A stretch of DNA of 48,082 nt, taken from positions 1 through 48,082 of the forward strand of contig DBFBGQ010000101.1 in assembly GCA_048201975.1 (NCBI GenBank), read 5' to 3'. Source of the DNA: Egerieenecus sp048201975 (GTDB lineage Bacteria > Bacillota > Clostridia > Christensenellales > Aristaeellaceae). Below, piece after piece: positions 1 through 7,942 of the stretch. Numbering within the stretch: position 1 is the stretch's first letter; every line of letters begins with the position of its first letter. Made by a program: the position numbers and the translations under genes. Below the pieces are notes generated by a model that saw only the letters and a program-made list of their open reading frames with translations, ran no database searches and was not told the DNA's origin.

Positions 1-293
1 CCCATCAGCCCATCACCTGCTTTATAGCCGTCCGTGAAAAAAACATTCTGGGCTTTGGCTGCTATGAAGCCACCTGCAAAAACTTCTTTGGGCCCACAGG
101 CGTCCTGGAGGACATGCGGGGCATGGGCATTGGTGCGGGACTGCTGCTCCATTGCCTGCACGGGCTGCGGGAGCTGGGCTATGCCTATGCCATCATCGGC
201 GGAGTAGGCCCCGTGCCCTTCTATCAGAAAACGGCGGGCGCCACCCTGATCCCCGACTCCACCCCGGGCATCTACCGGGATTTATTGGGCTAA
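1..293 (+). CDS. GNAT-family acetyltransferase, C-terminal part (5' end outside window)
   Basis: Only the last 96 codons are present, read from base 3 to the TAA at 291-293. The segment RGMGIGAGLLLHCL fits the acetyl-CoA pyrophosphate-binding loop of GNAT enzymes (R-x-x-G-x-G/A). The following VGPVPFYQKTAGA segment fits the usual end of the fold, where a Tyr precedes the last strands. GNAT proteins move an acetyl group from acetyl-CoA to an amine, and the substrate cannot be told from this fragment. It ends 30 bases before the GH172 gene on the same strand, so the two may share a transcript. Confidence 0.75.
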   Translation, partial: HQPITCFIAVREKNILGFGCYEATCKNFFGPTGVLEDMRGMGIGAGLLLHCLHGLRELGYAYAIIGGVGPVPFYQKTAGATLIPDSTPGIYRDLLG

Positions 294-323
294 TCCCCCA
301 CAATTTACAAGGAGGAAGCAACC

Positions 324-1394
324 ATGTCGCTCTTATCCAACCTCAGCCGGCATCAGGACAAGCTCACCCGTTCCATCTGCCCCGAAAACCCCACCGGCGC
401 CCCCGGGAAAGGCGCCATGTGCCCCCTGGAGGAGGGCACCGCCCGGCATGCTGCCCGCGACCTGGGCACCGGATGGAAGGTCAACCCCTTTATCAACATC
501 GCCCCGGGCGAAGTGGTGGAGCTGGCCCGGATTAACGGCAGCGGCGCAATCAACCACATCTGGCTAACACCCACCGGCAAATGGCGCTTCTCCATCCTGC
601 GCATCTACTGGGATGGTCAGGAGCAGCCCTCGGTGGAATGCCCGGTGGGAGACTTCTTCTGCATGGGATGGAACGAATATGCCCAGATCAACGCTCTACC
701 CGTGTGCGTCAACCCGGGTTCCGCCTTCAATTGTTACTGGGAAATGCCTTTCCGGCGCTCCTGCCGGATCACCCTGGAAAATCTAAACACGGAAACCATC
801 GCCATTTATTACCAGATTGATTACGCCCTGTTTCAGGTACCCGAGGACATTGCTTATTTTCACGCGCAGTTCCGCCGGACCAATCCGCTGCCCTACAAAA
901 GCGTTTACACCATCCTGGATCAGGTGCAGGGGCGCGGCCATTACGTGGGCACCTATATGGCCTGGGGCGTCCACAACAACATCTGGTGGGGGGAAGGGGA
1001 AATCAAGTTCTACCTGGACGGCGACAGGGAGTATCCCAGCATCTGCGGCACGGGCACAGAGGATTACTTCTGCGGGTCCTATAACTTTGAGGACCCCCAC
1101 ACCCACAAGGAATACAAAACCTTCTCCGGCCCCTATACGGGCCTTCCCCAGGTCATTACCCCCGATACCCTTTATCACAGCCAGTTCCGCTTTGGCATGT
1201 ACCGTTTCCACCTCACGGACCCCATTTATTTTCAAAAGGAACTGAAGATCACCATACAGGCCCTGGGCTGGCGGGATGGCGGCCGCTATCTTCCCCTGCA
1301 GGACGACATCGCCTCCGTGGCCTACTGGTATCAAACCCTCCCCACCGCACCCTTCCCGCCCCTGCCTGACAAGGATTACCTGGAGGTCATCTGA
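324..1394 (+). CDS. GH172 (DUF2961) family glycoside hydrolase-like protein
   Basis: This 356-residue protein has the DUF2961 hallmarks, now classed as glycoside hydrolase family 172: an N-terminal CPENPTGAPGKGAMC segment, a GEGEIKFYLDGD block at about residues 223-234 and GTGTEDY at about 242-248. Characterised GH172 members act on difructose anhydrides or D-arabinofuranosides using two glutamates. The conserved glutamates in the two blocks (residues 224/226 and 246) are candidates for these, which is my inference. No signal peptide is visible, so it should be cytoplasmic. The ATG at 324 follows an AAGGAGGAA ribosome site. The next gene starts 18 bases after its stop, so the two are probably co-transcribed. 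The actual sugar substrate is unknown. Confidence 0.82.
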   Translation: MSLLSNLSRHQDKLTRSICPENPTGAPGKGAMCPLEEGTARHAARDLGTGWKVNPFINIAPGEVVELARINGSGAINHIWLTPTGKWRFSILRIYWDGQEQPSVECPVGDFFCMGWNEYAQINALPVCVNPGSAFNCYWEMPFRRSCRITLENLNTETIAIYYQIDYALFQVPEDIAYFHAQFRRTNPLPYKSVYTILDQVQGRGHYVGTYMAWGVHNNIWWGEGEIKFYLDGDREYPSICGTGTEDYFCGSYNFEDPHTHKEYKTFSGPYTGLPQVITPDTLYHSQFRFGMYRFHLTDPIYFQKELKITIQALGWRDGGRYLPLQDDIASVAYWYQTLPTAPFPPLPDKDYLEVI

Positions 1395-1412
1395 TCAAAG
1401 GAGGAAAGCGTC

Positions 1413-2792
1413 ATGCTCATGGAGGAAGCCCTGATTGACCAAGCAAAGCAGCACCCCTGGGAAAGCTATGCCGCTTCCATCCAAACCGAATGGCTGCAAT
1501 GCCAGGATGAAGGCCTGGACATCGCCCCCTATGCGGAGATTTTCCAGGCCGTGGCCAAACTGGAAGCGAGCCCCATCAAGGACCGCCTGTGCGACGCCCT
1601 GTACCAGGCCGTCTCCACCTGCGGCGTCAAGCCCGGCTGGCCCTATGTGGAACCCAGCGCCCTGGAGGAGATCCTGGCCCAGCGCCCGGCGCCCACCCAC
1701 ACGTTCACCCCGCCCCAAGCTGATGCTGCGCTGCGTGACCGGCTTCTGGGCGCATGGCATGGCCGTGTGGCCGGTTGTCTGCTGGGCCGTCCTGTGGAAG
1801 GCCGCGGCTTTGCCCTGGTGGACCGGCTGTCCCGCGCCTGTGACAACTTCCCCATTCACCGCTACTTTGTCCGCGCAGATCTGCACGCCCTGCCGCAGGA
1901 GGAGGCCGCTAGCCTAGACGGCCCTGCCGCAGGCTTTGCGGATACCTTTCAGGGCGCGGGCATTCCCGACGACGACATCAACTACCCGGTGATGAACGCA
2001 TATTATGTGGTGGAAAAGCACGGACGGAATTTCACGCCCGCCGATGTGGCCCAAGCCTGGATGGAGGCGCAGCCGAAAATTGCCTACTGTACCGCCGAGC
2101 GCCGGGCCTACCGGAACTTCCTCATTGGCATCATGCCGCCCCTTTCCGCCATGTACAAAAACCCGGACAGGGAGCTCATCGGCGCGCAGATCCGGGCGGA
2201 TTACTACGGCTACATCAACCCAGGGGACCCTACGGCCGCCGCGACCATGGCCTGGCGGGACGCCTGCATATCCCATGTGAAGAACGGCATTTACGGCAGC
2301 ATGTGGGCCGCGGCCTGCATTGCAGCGGCAGCCGTTTGTACCGACCCCCAAACCATTTTGGAAGCCGGCCTGGAGCAGATTCCCCGGCAAAGCCGCCTGG
2401 CCGCCTGCCTGCGTCAGGTATTCGCCTGGCGCTCCCAGGGGCTTTCTGCGGGGGAATGCTTTGCGCAGATCCGCAAGGAATACGCAGAAACTTCCGAATA
2501 CCACTGGGTACACACTCTTCCCAATGCCATGATCGTGGCTGTGGCGCTGCTCTATGGGCAGGGTGATTTCACCCGTTCGGTGGGGCTGGCGGTGGGTGCA
2601 GGCTACGACACCGACTGTAACGGCGCCACCGTCGGCTCGCTGGTGGGGATCATGCACGGCATGTCGGGAATTGATCCCGCCTGGCAGGAACCCCTGTGCG
2701 GGCAAATCCGCACCCAGATACTGGGGCATGAGCGGGTGGCGTTGACGGATCTGGCTGACTTGACCCTACGCCACATCTGCCAGCGCGACTGA
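1413..2792 (+). CDS. ADP-ribosylglycohydrolase family protein
   Basis: This 459-residue protein has an N-terminal stretch of about 105 residues that I do not recognise. An ADP-ribosylglycohydrolase (ARH/DraG-like) fold follows. The fold starts at RLLGAWHGRVAGCLLGRP (about 110-127), where the first metal-binding segment usually sits. Two acidic metal motifs follow: DDD at 186-188 and GYDTDCNG at 397-404. The family uses two Mg ions to cut N- or O-glycosidic bonds, classically ADP-ribose on a protein. Many clostridial members sit beside sugar-degrading genes and may act on other ribosides. Its place behind the GH172 gene supports a glycoside-related role here (inference). An AAAGGAGGA site lies 7 bases before the ATG at 1413. 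Confidence 0.85.
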   Translation: MLMEEALIDQAKQHPWESYAASIQTEWLQCQDEGLDIAPYAEIFQAVAKLEASPIKDRLCDALYQAVSTCGVKPGWPYVEPSALEEILAQRPAPTHTFTPPQADAALRDRLLGAWHGRVAGCLLGRPVEGRGFALVDRLSRACDNFPIHRYFVRADLHALPQEEAASLDGPAAGFADTFQGAGIPDDDINYPVMNAYYVVEKHGRNFTPADVAQAWMEAQPKIAYCTAERRAYRNFLIGIMPPLSAMYKNPDRELIGAQIRADYYGYINPGDPTAAATMAWRDACISHVKNGIYGSMWAAACIAAAAVCTDPQTILEAGLEQIPRQSRLAACLRQVFAWRSQGLSAGECFAQIRKEYAETSEYHWVHTLPNAMIVAVALLYGQGDFTRSVGLAVGAGYDTDCNGATVGSLVGIMHGMSGIDPAWQEPLCGQIRTQILGHERVALTDLADLTLRHICQRD

Positions 2793-2811
2793 ACAGGCAA
2801 GCCCCCCAAAT

Positions 2812-2864
2812 AAAAACAACCTTCCGCACAAGTCCAATTGGATTGATCACGGAAGGTTGTTTTT
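2812..2864. terminator. Bidirectional intrinsic terminator
   Basis: A perfect 15-bp stem (arms 2812-2826 and 2850-2864) begins with an A run and ends with a T run, so it can stop transcripts from either side. It sits between the convergent ADP-ribosylglycohydrolase gene (+) and the CDP-alcohol phosphotransferase gene (-). Confidence 0.9.
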
Positions 2865-2918
2865 CATTGTGTCAACAGGACATGACTCCCGCCGCCCGCA
2901 GGCTGCAGGAGGTTATCC

Positions 2919-3506
2919 CTACCGCTTCTGCCCCCGCAGGGTCTTCCAGGCGGCCACGCCGTAGTCCGCCATGGCGGCCAGGGCCAGGACCACCGCCAGC
3001 CACAGCACCCACAGGTCCACCTGCGCCCCGGCAGCCTGCAGCTCCCCATGCCAGAAGCTCAGCACCAGCGCCGCGATGAAGGCCACCTGCGCGGTCTTCC
3101 CCAGCATGTTGCTGTATACCACCACATCCCGCTTGAGCATGAACGCTCCGCCCAGCACCATCATCAGCTCCTTGAGCATCACGATGATGAACGCCGCCCA
3201 GGGAATGACGCCCGCAATGGTCTGGCACAGCATGGCCGTGACCACCATCACCTTGTCCGCCAGGGGGTCCATCAGCTTGCCAAAGGCGGTAATTTGATGA
3301 TACTTCCGGGCCAGATAGCCGTCCAGAAAGTCCGTGAAGCTGGCCACCAAAAACGTCACCAGGGCCCACTTGGTGTGACCGGCGCAATAAAGCGCCACAA
3401 ACACGGGGATCAGCGCCAGGCGCAGCATGGTCAGCACGTTGGGCACGTTCCATATATCCACAAAATATTTCTGCATGCTCTCCCGCAGGGTAGGCTTGTT
3501 CGTCAT
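2919..3506 (-). CDS. CDP-alcohol phosphotransferase, PgsA-like
   Basis: This 195-residue integral membrane enzyme carries the complete CDP-alcohol phosphotransferase signature D-x2-DG-x2-AR-x8-G-x3-D-x3-D between Asp59 and Asp84. These residues bind two metal ions and the CDP-lipid. By length and motif it fits CDP-diacylglycerol-glycerol-3-phosphate 3-phosphatidyltransferase, which makes phosphatidylglycerol phosphate. The window has a second, shorter family member (23221-23763) in the standard recA-operon position, so this copy may serve another acceptor such as a second phospholipid. The start has a GGAAAGGA site. It lies downstream of the histidine kinase gene on the same strand, about 110 bases away, with a possible promoter of its own. 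Confidence 0.85.
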   Translation of the reverse strand: MTNKPTLRESMQKYFVDIWNVPNVLTMLRLALIPVFVALYCAGHTKWALVTFLVASFTDFLDGYLARKYHQITAFGKLMDPLADKVMVVTAMLCQTIAGVIPWAAFIIVMLKELMMVLGGAFMLKRDVVVYSNMLGKTAQVAFIAALVLSFWHGELQAAGAQVDLWVLWLAVVLALAAMADYGVAAWKTLRGQKR

Positions 3507-3583
3507 GGGGGTGAGTTCCTTTCCCGGGCCGGCGGCCCGCTTTGGTAAAGCGCGGCCGTTGCGCGGAAGCGGCCTTCCTGATC

Positions 3584-3612
3584 AGTATAGCATGGCGCGC
3601 GGATGGAGAAAA
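3584..3612 (-). promoter_or_regulatory. Possible promoter for the PgsA-like gene
   Basis: On the minus strand TATACT (3584-3589) makes a good -10 box. A weak TTTTCT (3607-3612) lies 17 bases upstream as the -35. The -35 is poor, so read-through from the two-component operon may contribute. Confidence 0.35.
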
Positions 3613-3615
3613 CCC

Positions 3616-4980
3616 TCATTTTTTGCTTTTGCGCAACCGATGATGCGGCTCAACCTCCGTGGAATCGCAGGGCAGGGTCAACCGCAGCGTAGCGCCGGGG
3701 CCGCTGTCCTCCACCCGAAGCTCCCCGCCATGAAGCTGTGCGATCCCCCGGGCCAGTGTCAGCCCCAGCCCCGCGCCGCCGTGCGCCCCGCTCCGGTGGG
3801 GCTCCGCCTGGAAAAAGCGGTCGAATACCCGCTCCCGAAGCTCCGGCGGGATCCCTGGGCCATCGTCGGAAACCCGCAGCAGCGCCTGCGCTCCCTGCCT
3901 GCGCAGGGACAGGACCACCCGCGTCCGGGCAAAGCGGGCCGCGTTGTCGGTAAGCAGGGTCACCAGGCGCATGAGCAGCAGCTCGTCCCCCTGGAGGAAA
4001 ACGTCCGGCTCCACCTGGGACACATCCAGCGCCTTGTCTCGCACCGTCTCCTGGGCGGCGGCGACGCACAGGGCGGAAAGATCCAGCCGCTCCCGCCGAA
4101 GGCTCACCCGGCCGCCCTCCATCCGGGCCATTTGCAGCATCTGCTCCACCATGGCGCTCATCTGCCCCGCCTTCTGGGCAATGGCGGAGAGCGCCTCCCG
4201 GTATTCCGCCTCCTCCCCCTGCTCCAGGGCAAAGTCGCAGGCGGCGGTGATCACCGCCAGGGGAGTCCGCAGCTCATGGGAGGCGTCGTCAGTGAATTGC
4301 CGCTCCCGCTCGAAGGAGGCCGAAAGGCGCTCCAGCATGGCGTTGAAGCTGCCGCCCAGCCGGCCCACCTCGTCCTTTCCCGCCGGGAAGCGCAGGGTCA
4401 GGTCCCGGCCGTCCAGAATCTGCTCGGCCTGCCGGGTCATCTGGGCGATGGGGCAAAAGGCCCGCCGGGTCAAAAGATACCCGCCCAGGGCGGCGACCGC
4501 CGCCAGCAGGGGCAGCAGCAGCGCCAGGCGGTACACCGTGGCATGCTCCAGAAACAGCATGGTATCCAGCACCAGGTAACCCCGAAGCCACACCGCGCCA
4601 TGGGGCAGGGGCAGCAGCAGATCCTGGGTCAGGTATGCCCCGCCGGCAGTCCCCGTGACCTGCCGCACGGCGCCATCCAGAAACGGCAATTCAAAGGGCG
4701 GCCAGTTCCCTTGCCAGCGCCCGCCCTGCTGATCCAGCAGGGTAAAGGAAACCTTGTCAAAGTCCGCCAGATCACGGGTATCCAGGGTGGGAACGCCATC
4801 CACCTCCGTCACCGCCTTGGCCGCATCGGCCATGGCCTGCAGCAGCAGCCCCTCATGGTAGGCCAGCGCCGCCCGGCTCACGCTCCACATCAGCGTCGCC
4901 AGTACCAGCACCGTCACCGTCAGCATCAGCAGGGTATACCACAGGGTCACACGCGCCTTGATGGATACCGTACCCTTCAT
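3616..4980 (-). CDS. Sensor histidine kinase (HAMP-HisKA-HATPase)
   Basis: This 454-residue membrane sensor has TM1 at about 13-33, an extracytoplasmic sensing region of about 115 residues and TM2 at about 150-172. A HAMP linker follows, then a HisKA domain with the phospho-acceptor His235 in DDASHELRTPL. The ATPase domain has N-box Asn346, DDGPGI at 372-377 and GAGLGL at 402-407, all intact. It should autophosphorylate and pass phosphate to the regulator encoded just upstream, whose stop overlaps this start (ATGA). The signal sensed is unknown. The nearby secreted PepSY protein is a candidate target or modulator, because PepSY proteins often accompany such pairs. Confidence 0.93.
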   Translation of the reverse strand: MKGTVSIKARVTLWYTLLMLTVTVLVLATLMWSVSRAALAYHEGLLLQAMADAAKAVTEVDGVPTLDTRDLADFDKVSFTLLDQQGGRWQGNWPPFELPFLDGAVRQVTGTAGGAYLTQDLLLPLPHGAVWLRGYLVLDTMLFLEHATVYRLALLLPLLAAVAALGGYLLTRRAFCPIAQMTRQAEQILDGRDLTLRFPAGKDEVGRLGGSFNAMLERLSASFERERQFTDDASHELRTPLAVITAACDFALEQGEEAEYREALSAIAQKAGQMSAMVEQMLQMARMEGGRVSLRRERLDLSALCVAAAQETVRDKALDVSQVEPDVFLQGDELLLMRLVTLLTDNAARFARTRVVLSLRRQGAQALLRVSDDGPGIPPELRERVFDRFFQAEPHRSGAHGGAGLGLTLARGIAQLHGGELRVEDSGPGATLRLTLPCDSTEVEPHHRLRKSKK

Positions 4981-5654
4981 GTTTCCTCCCGCAGGACATA
5001 GCCCACGTTCCGCACCGTGTGGATCAGGCGCTTCTCCCCCTGGATTTCCAGCTTGCCCCGCAGGGTGCGGATATACACATCCACCACATTGGAGCCGCCC
5101 TGATAATCATAGTTCCACACATGCTCCTCGATCATCTGCCGGGTGAGGGGCATACCCGCGTTGCGCAGCAGGTATTCCAGCAGGGCAAACTCCCGGGCGG
5201 AGAGCGCGATCTCCCGGCCGCCCCGTGTAACCCGGCGGGCGGCGGGATCCAGGCGCAGGTCCGCCAGGGCCAGCACCGCCGCCTGCTTGGCCCCGCCCCG
5301 GCGCAGCAGCGCCCGCAGCCGCGCCAGCAGCTCCTGGTTGGCAAAGGGCTTGGTCAGGTAGTCGTCCGCGCCCAGGTCCAGCCCCTCCACACGGCTCTCC
5401 ACCGCGTCCCGGGCGGTGAGCAACAGCACGGGCAGGTCGCTCCCCCGCTCCCGGATCCGCCGCAGCACCGTCAGGCCGTCCACCTTTGGCATCATGATAT
5501 CCAGTATCGCCGCGTCGTAGGCGTCGGTGCTCTCCAGATAGTCCAGGGCCTCCTGGCCGTCCCCGCAGCTGTCCACCGCGTAACCCGCCTTGGTCAGCAC
5601 CTTTTCCAAAATGCGGTTCAAATAAGCCTCATCTTCCGCAATCAATATGCGCAT
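4977..5654 (-). CDS. OmpR-family response regulator
   Basis: This 225-residue regulator has a receiver domain with the acidic pocket at residues 7-9, phospho-acceptor Asp52 (LDIMMP), Thr80 and Lys102. A winged-helix DNA-binding domain of the OmpR/PhoB type occupies residues from about 128, including the VDVYIRTLRGKL recognition region. It is the first gene of a two-gene operon with the kinase. OmpR-type regulators bind direct repeats spaced about 11 bases apart. Exactly such a repeat (5775-5791) lies in the divergent intergenic region before the PepSY gene, and a less related one lies at 39554-39570. Confidence 0.95.
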   Translation of the reverse strand: MRILIAEDEAYLNRILEKVLTKAGYAVDSCGDGQEALDYLESTDAYDAAILDIMMPKVDGLTVLRRIRERGSDLPVLLLTARDAVESRVEGLDLGADDYLTKPFANQELLARLRALLRRGGAKQAAVLALADLRLDPAARRVTRGGREIALSAREFALLEYLLRNAGMPLTRQMIEEHVWNYDYQGGSNVVDVYIRTLRGKLEIQGEKRLIHTVRNVGYVLREET

Positions 5655-5774
5655 GCAACGCCTCCCTTCGCCCCGCTCCCCGGCGGGGCCGCATGCTCAT
5701 GTTGTTCGCCCCCCGCGGGCCAACCTCCTGCCTTCTTGCCGCGGATTCTTGCCGGCGGAAAAAAATGGTGAATC

Positions 5775-5807
5775 TTTCATCTGCTTTTCATTTTTCTCCG
5801 CTATACT
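5775..5807 (+). promoter_or_regulatory. Promoter of the PepSY gene with OmpR-type direct repeat
   Basis: TATACT (5802-5807) is a good -10 box. No clear -35 box is seen. Instead two TTTCAT copies (5775-5780 and 5786-5791) lie one helical turn apart and reach the -35 position. This layout is known for promoters activated by OmpR/PhoB-family regulators. The regulator encoded divergently at 4977-5654 is the obvious candidate. Confidence 0.5.
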
Positions 5808-5844
5808 GACCTCGCAAACAAAAACAAAGGAGCTGAAACCCCTT

Positions 5845-6795
5845 ATGAAAAAGATGCTATGCCTGGTTACCCTCCTGTGCCTGATGGCTTTCCCCGCTCT
5901 GGCCGAGCAGACTTCCGATACCCTGGCGCCAGCCTACAGCGACAGCAGCGCCCAGATGCTCACCCAGGAGATAGACGACGGGATGCGAAAGGACACCTTC
6001 TGGCTGCCCAGAAGCAATGAAATCCTGGAAAACTATTATGACCTCACCCTGGATCAACCCGTGCTTGCGGAGTTTGAGCTGCAGGGCGACAAGGGAGGTT
6101 CCAGCATCGTCCTGACAGAGGCCGAGGCCCAGGCCAAGGTGCTGGAGGTGTACCCGGACGCCTCCATCGCCTACACCAAGTCCGAAATTGACGACCGGCG
6201 CTACCACTACGAGATTGTTTTCACCACGGCGGAGTTTACAGCCGTCGCCGAGGTGAACGCCGCCACCGGTACGCTGATGAAGCGGGAGCTGTACTACATT
6301 GCCCAGGGCGACCTCTCCCTTTCCTCCGCCCAGGAGGCCATCCTTGCCCAATGGCCCGGGAGCAGCATCTCCTTCCTGGCCCCGGAGCTGGACGACGGCC
6401 GGCTGATCTACGACGGCGAAGTGATTGTGAACGAGTCTGGTACCGACATGCGCGTTACCTTTGAGCTGAACGCGGAAACCATGAACTTCTTTGATATTGA
6501 AAAGCGCCTGCTGGATCCCACCGCAACCCCCCAGCGCACCGCCGAGCCCAGCGCCACCTCCATGCCGGCCCGCTCCTCCTCCACGCAGGAGGGCGATGGC
6601 ATCGGTACTGCCCGGGCCATGGAGATTGCCCTGGAGAAGATCGGCGGCGGCCAGATCACCAGCATCAAGCTGGAGCGTGACCACGGCCAGCAGATCTACG
6701 AGGTGGAAGGCCTCTACGACGGCTATGAGTACGAGATCGAGATCGACGCCCAAACCGGCGAGATTCTCAAATGGGAGAAGGAATGGGACGACTGA
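5845..6795 (+). CDS. Secreted PepSY-domain protein
   Basis: This 316-residue protein starts at the ATG at 5845, 11 bases after an AAAGGAG site. It opens with a clear signal peptide (MKKMLCLVTLLCLMAFPALA, probable cut after ALA). It contains at least two PepSY-like units. One (about 92-155) runs from LTEAEAQAKVLEVYPDASI to ATGTLMKRELYY. The other lies at the C-terminus, from GTARAMEIALEKIGGGQI to AQTGEILKWEKEW. A middle unit (about 160-220) looks like a diverged copy, and a Thr/Pro/Ser-rich linker precedes the last one. PepSY domains are thought to inhibit or modulate extracellular peptidases. No protease gene is adjacent. Its position opposite the two-component operon suggests control by it. 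Confidence 0.8.
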   Translation: MKKMLCLVTLLCLMAFPALAEQTSDTLAPAYSDSSAQMLTQEIDDGMRKDTFWLPRSNEILENYYDLTLDQPVLAEFELQGDKGGSSIVLTEAEAQAKVLEVYPDASIAYTKSEIDDRRYHYEIVFTTAEFTAVAEVNAATGTLMKRELYYIAQGDLSLSSAQEAILAQWPGSSISFLAPELDDGRLIYDGEVIVNESGTDMRVTFELNAETMNFFDIEKRLLDPTATPQRTAEPSATSMPARSSSTQEGDGIGTARAMEIALEKIGGGQITSIKLERDHGQQIYEVEGLYDGYEYEIEIDAQTGEILKWEKEWDD

Positions 6796-6827
6796 TCCCC
6801 GCACTTTCCCGGCCATGCAAAACGGGT

Positions 6828-6968
6828 CTGTTGCAAAATGAAAACGCAATAGTAACCTGCACAAAAAGCAGAAGCCAACAACCAAAACCGACCGCAAAAG
6901 AAGCCAAAACACTTCTTTTGCGGTCGGTTTTTTGTGCATTATTTTTAGGGTTGGCTATTTTGCAACAG
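6828..6968. repeat. 141-bp nested inverted-repeat element (MITE-like candidate)
   Basis: The ends are a perfect 12-bp inverted repeat, CTGTTGCAAAAT at 6828-6839 and its complement at 6957-6968. Further matched arms lie inside: AGCCAAC at 6873-6879 against GTTGGCT at 6950-6956, and GCACAAAAA at 6859-6867 against TTTTTGTGC near 6929-6937. At the centre is a perfect 20-bp hairpin. The element is richer in A and T than its surroundings and contains no gene. It lies between the convergent PepSY and DegV genes. It may be a small non-autonomous mobile element that now serves as a terminator. Confidence 0.5.
6884..6934. terminator. Strong bidirectional terminator hairpin
   Basis: A perfect 20-bp stem (arms 6884-6903 and 6912-6931) closes on an 8-base loop. 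It has a T run on the plus side and an A run on the other, so it should stop both the PepSY and DegV transcripts. Confidence 0.9.
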
Positions 6969-6981
6969 CTCCGTTCAATCT

Positions 6982-7839
6982 TCAAGCATCCTGGACAATG
7001 GCCCCCACCAGGCCGGGGCCGGTGTGAATGGCCAGCACCGGGCTCACCGGGGAAATGAAAGCGGAGCGCACATCCAGCTTGGCCTTGAGTTTTTCCAGCA
7101 GCTTTTCCGCGTCCGCCAGGGCGTTGCCGTGGACCACCGCCAGACGAACCGGCCGGTCCTGATACCGATGGACAAATTCCATGAACATGGTTTCGATGGC
7201 GTTGCTCAGGCCCCGGGCTTTGTTCAGGGTCTGATACACCCCGTCGGGATTGACGTAGATCACGGGTTTGATTTGCAGAATGGAGCCCACCACGCCTTCC
7301 ACCATGCCGATGCGTCCGCCCTTGCGCAGATACTCCAGGGTGCGGATGACGAAGCAGCCCAGCTGGGTTTTGCGTTTTTCCTCCAGGGCCTCGATGACCT
7401 CCTCCACCGTGTGGCCCGCCTCCAGCATCTCGGCGGCCAGGAGCACCAGCAGCCCCAGCCCGCAGCTGAGGGTCCGGCTATCCACCACATCCACCCGAAT
7501 GCCTTCGGCCTCCTCGGCCAGCATGCGGCACATGTTATACGTGCCGCTGAGCCCCGCGGAGAGGGAGATATGCAGCACCCGGGTGCAGCCCTGATCCCGT
7601 AGGCGGCTGTACAGGGCGGTGATATCCTCCGGCAGAGGGAGGGAAGTCTTGGGCAGCTCTGTTTTCAGCAGGGCGTACATCTCCTCCTGATTGATTTCCA
7701 CCCGGTCGCGGAATTCGCCCGCGGCGGCCACCACCCGCAAAGATACCATCGAAATATCGTAACGCGCCAGCTGCTCGTCGCTCAAATCGCATGAGGTATC
7801 GGTCACCAGCGCAATTTTCTCACCTTGGACGTCAAACAT
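6982..7839 (-). CDS. DegV family fatty-acid-binding protein
   Basis: This 285-residue protein has the two-domain DegV fold. It has the N-terminal VTDTSCDLS motif, LHISLSAGLSGTYN near residues 90-103 and VDSRTLSCGLG, all parts of the fatty-acid pocket. The C-terminal half includes LEYLRKGGRIG, typical of the family. Characterised DegV/FakB proteins present a bound fatty acid to the kinase FakA, feeding it into phospholipid synthesis. No fakA is in this window. The protein is cytoplasmic. AAAGGGGG lies before the ATG at 7839, and a good promoter is visible. Confidence 0.9.
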   Translation of the reverse strand: MFDVQGEKIALVTDTSCDLSDEQLARYDISMVSLRVVAAAGEFRDRVEINQEEMYALLKTELPKTSLPLPEDITALYSRLRDQGCTRVLHISLSAGLSGTYNMCRMLAEEAEGIRVDVVDSRTLSCGLGLLVLLAAEMLEAGHTVEEVIEALEEKRKTQLGCFVIRTLEYLRKGGRIGMVEGVVGSILQIKPVIYVNPDGVYQTLNKARGLSNAIETMFMEFVHRYQDRPVRLAVVHGNALADAEKLLEKLKAKLDVRSAFISPVSPVLAIHTGPGLVGAIVQDA

Positions 7840-7874
7840 CAGAAAGGCCCCCTTTTCTTCCCGGGATGATATGC

Positions 7875-7904
7875 ATTATAAGCCCCCAGGGCAAGGCAAG
7901 TCAA
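7875..7904 (-). promoter_or_regulatory. Promoter of the degV gene
   Basis: On the minus strand TTGACT (7899-7904) and TATAAT (7875-7880) are separated by 18 bases. This gives the gene its own transcript apart from the methyltransferase gene that ends at 7943. Confidence 0.65.
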
Positions 7905-7942
7905 GGCATGCCCGGCGTTTGCAGGAAGATTTCAGACAATGT

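Noticed and set aside
3427..5001. A 524-codon open frame opposite the histidine kinase
   Set aside because: It is the complement of a gene with full kinase motifs, has odd His/Gln/Pro-rich composition and no ribosome site.
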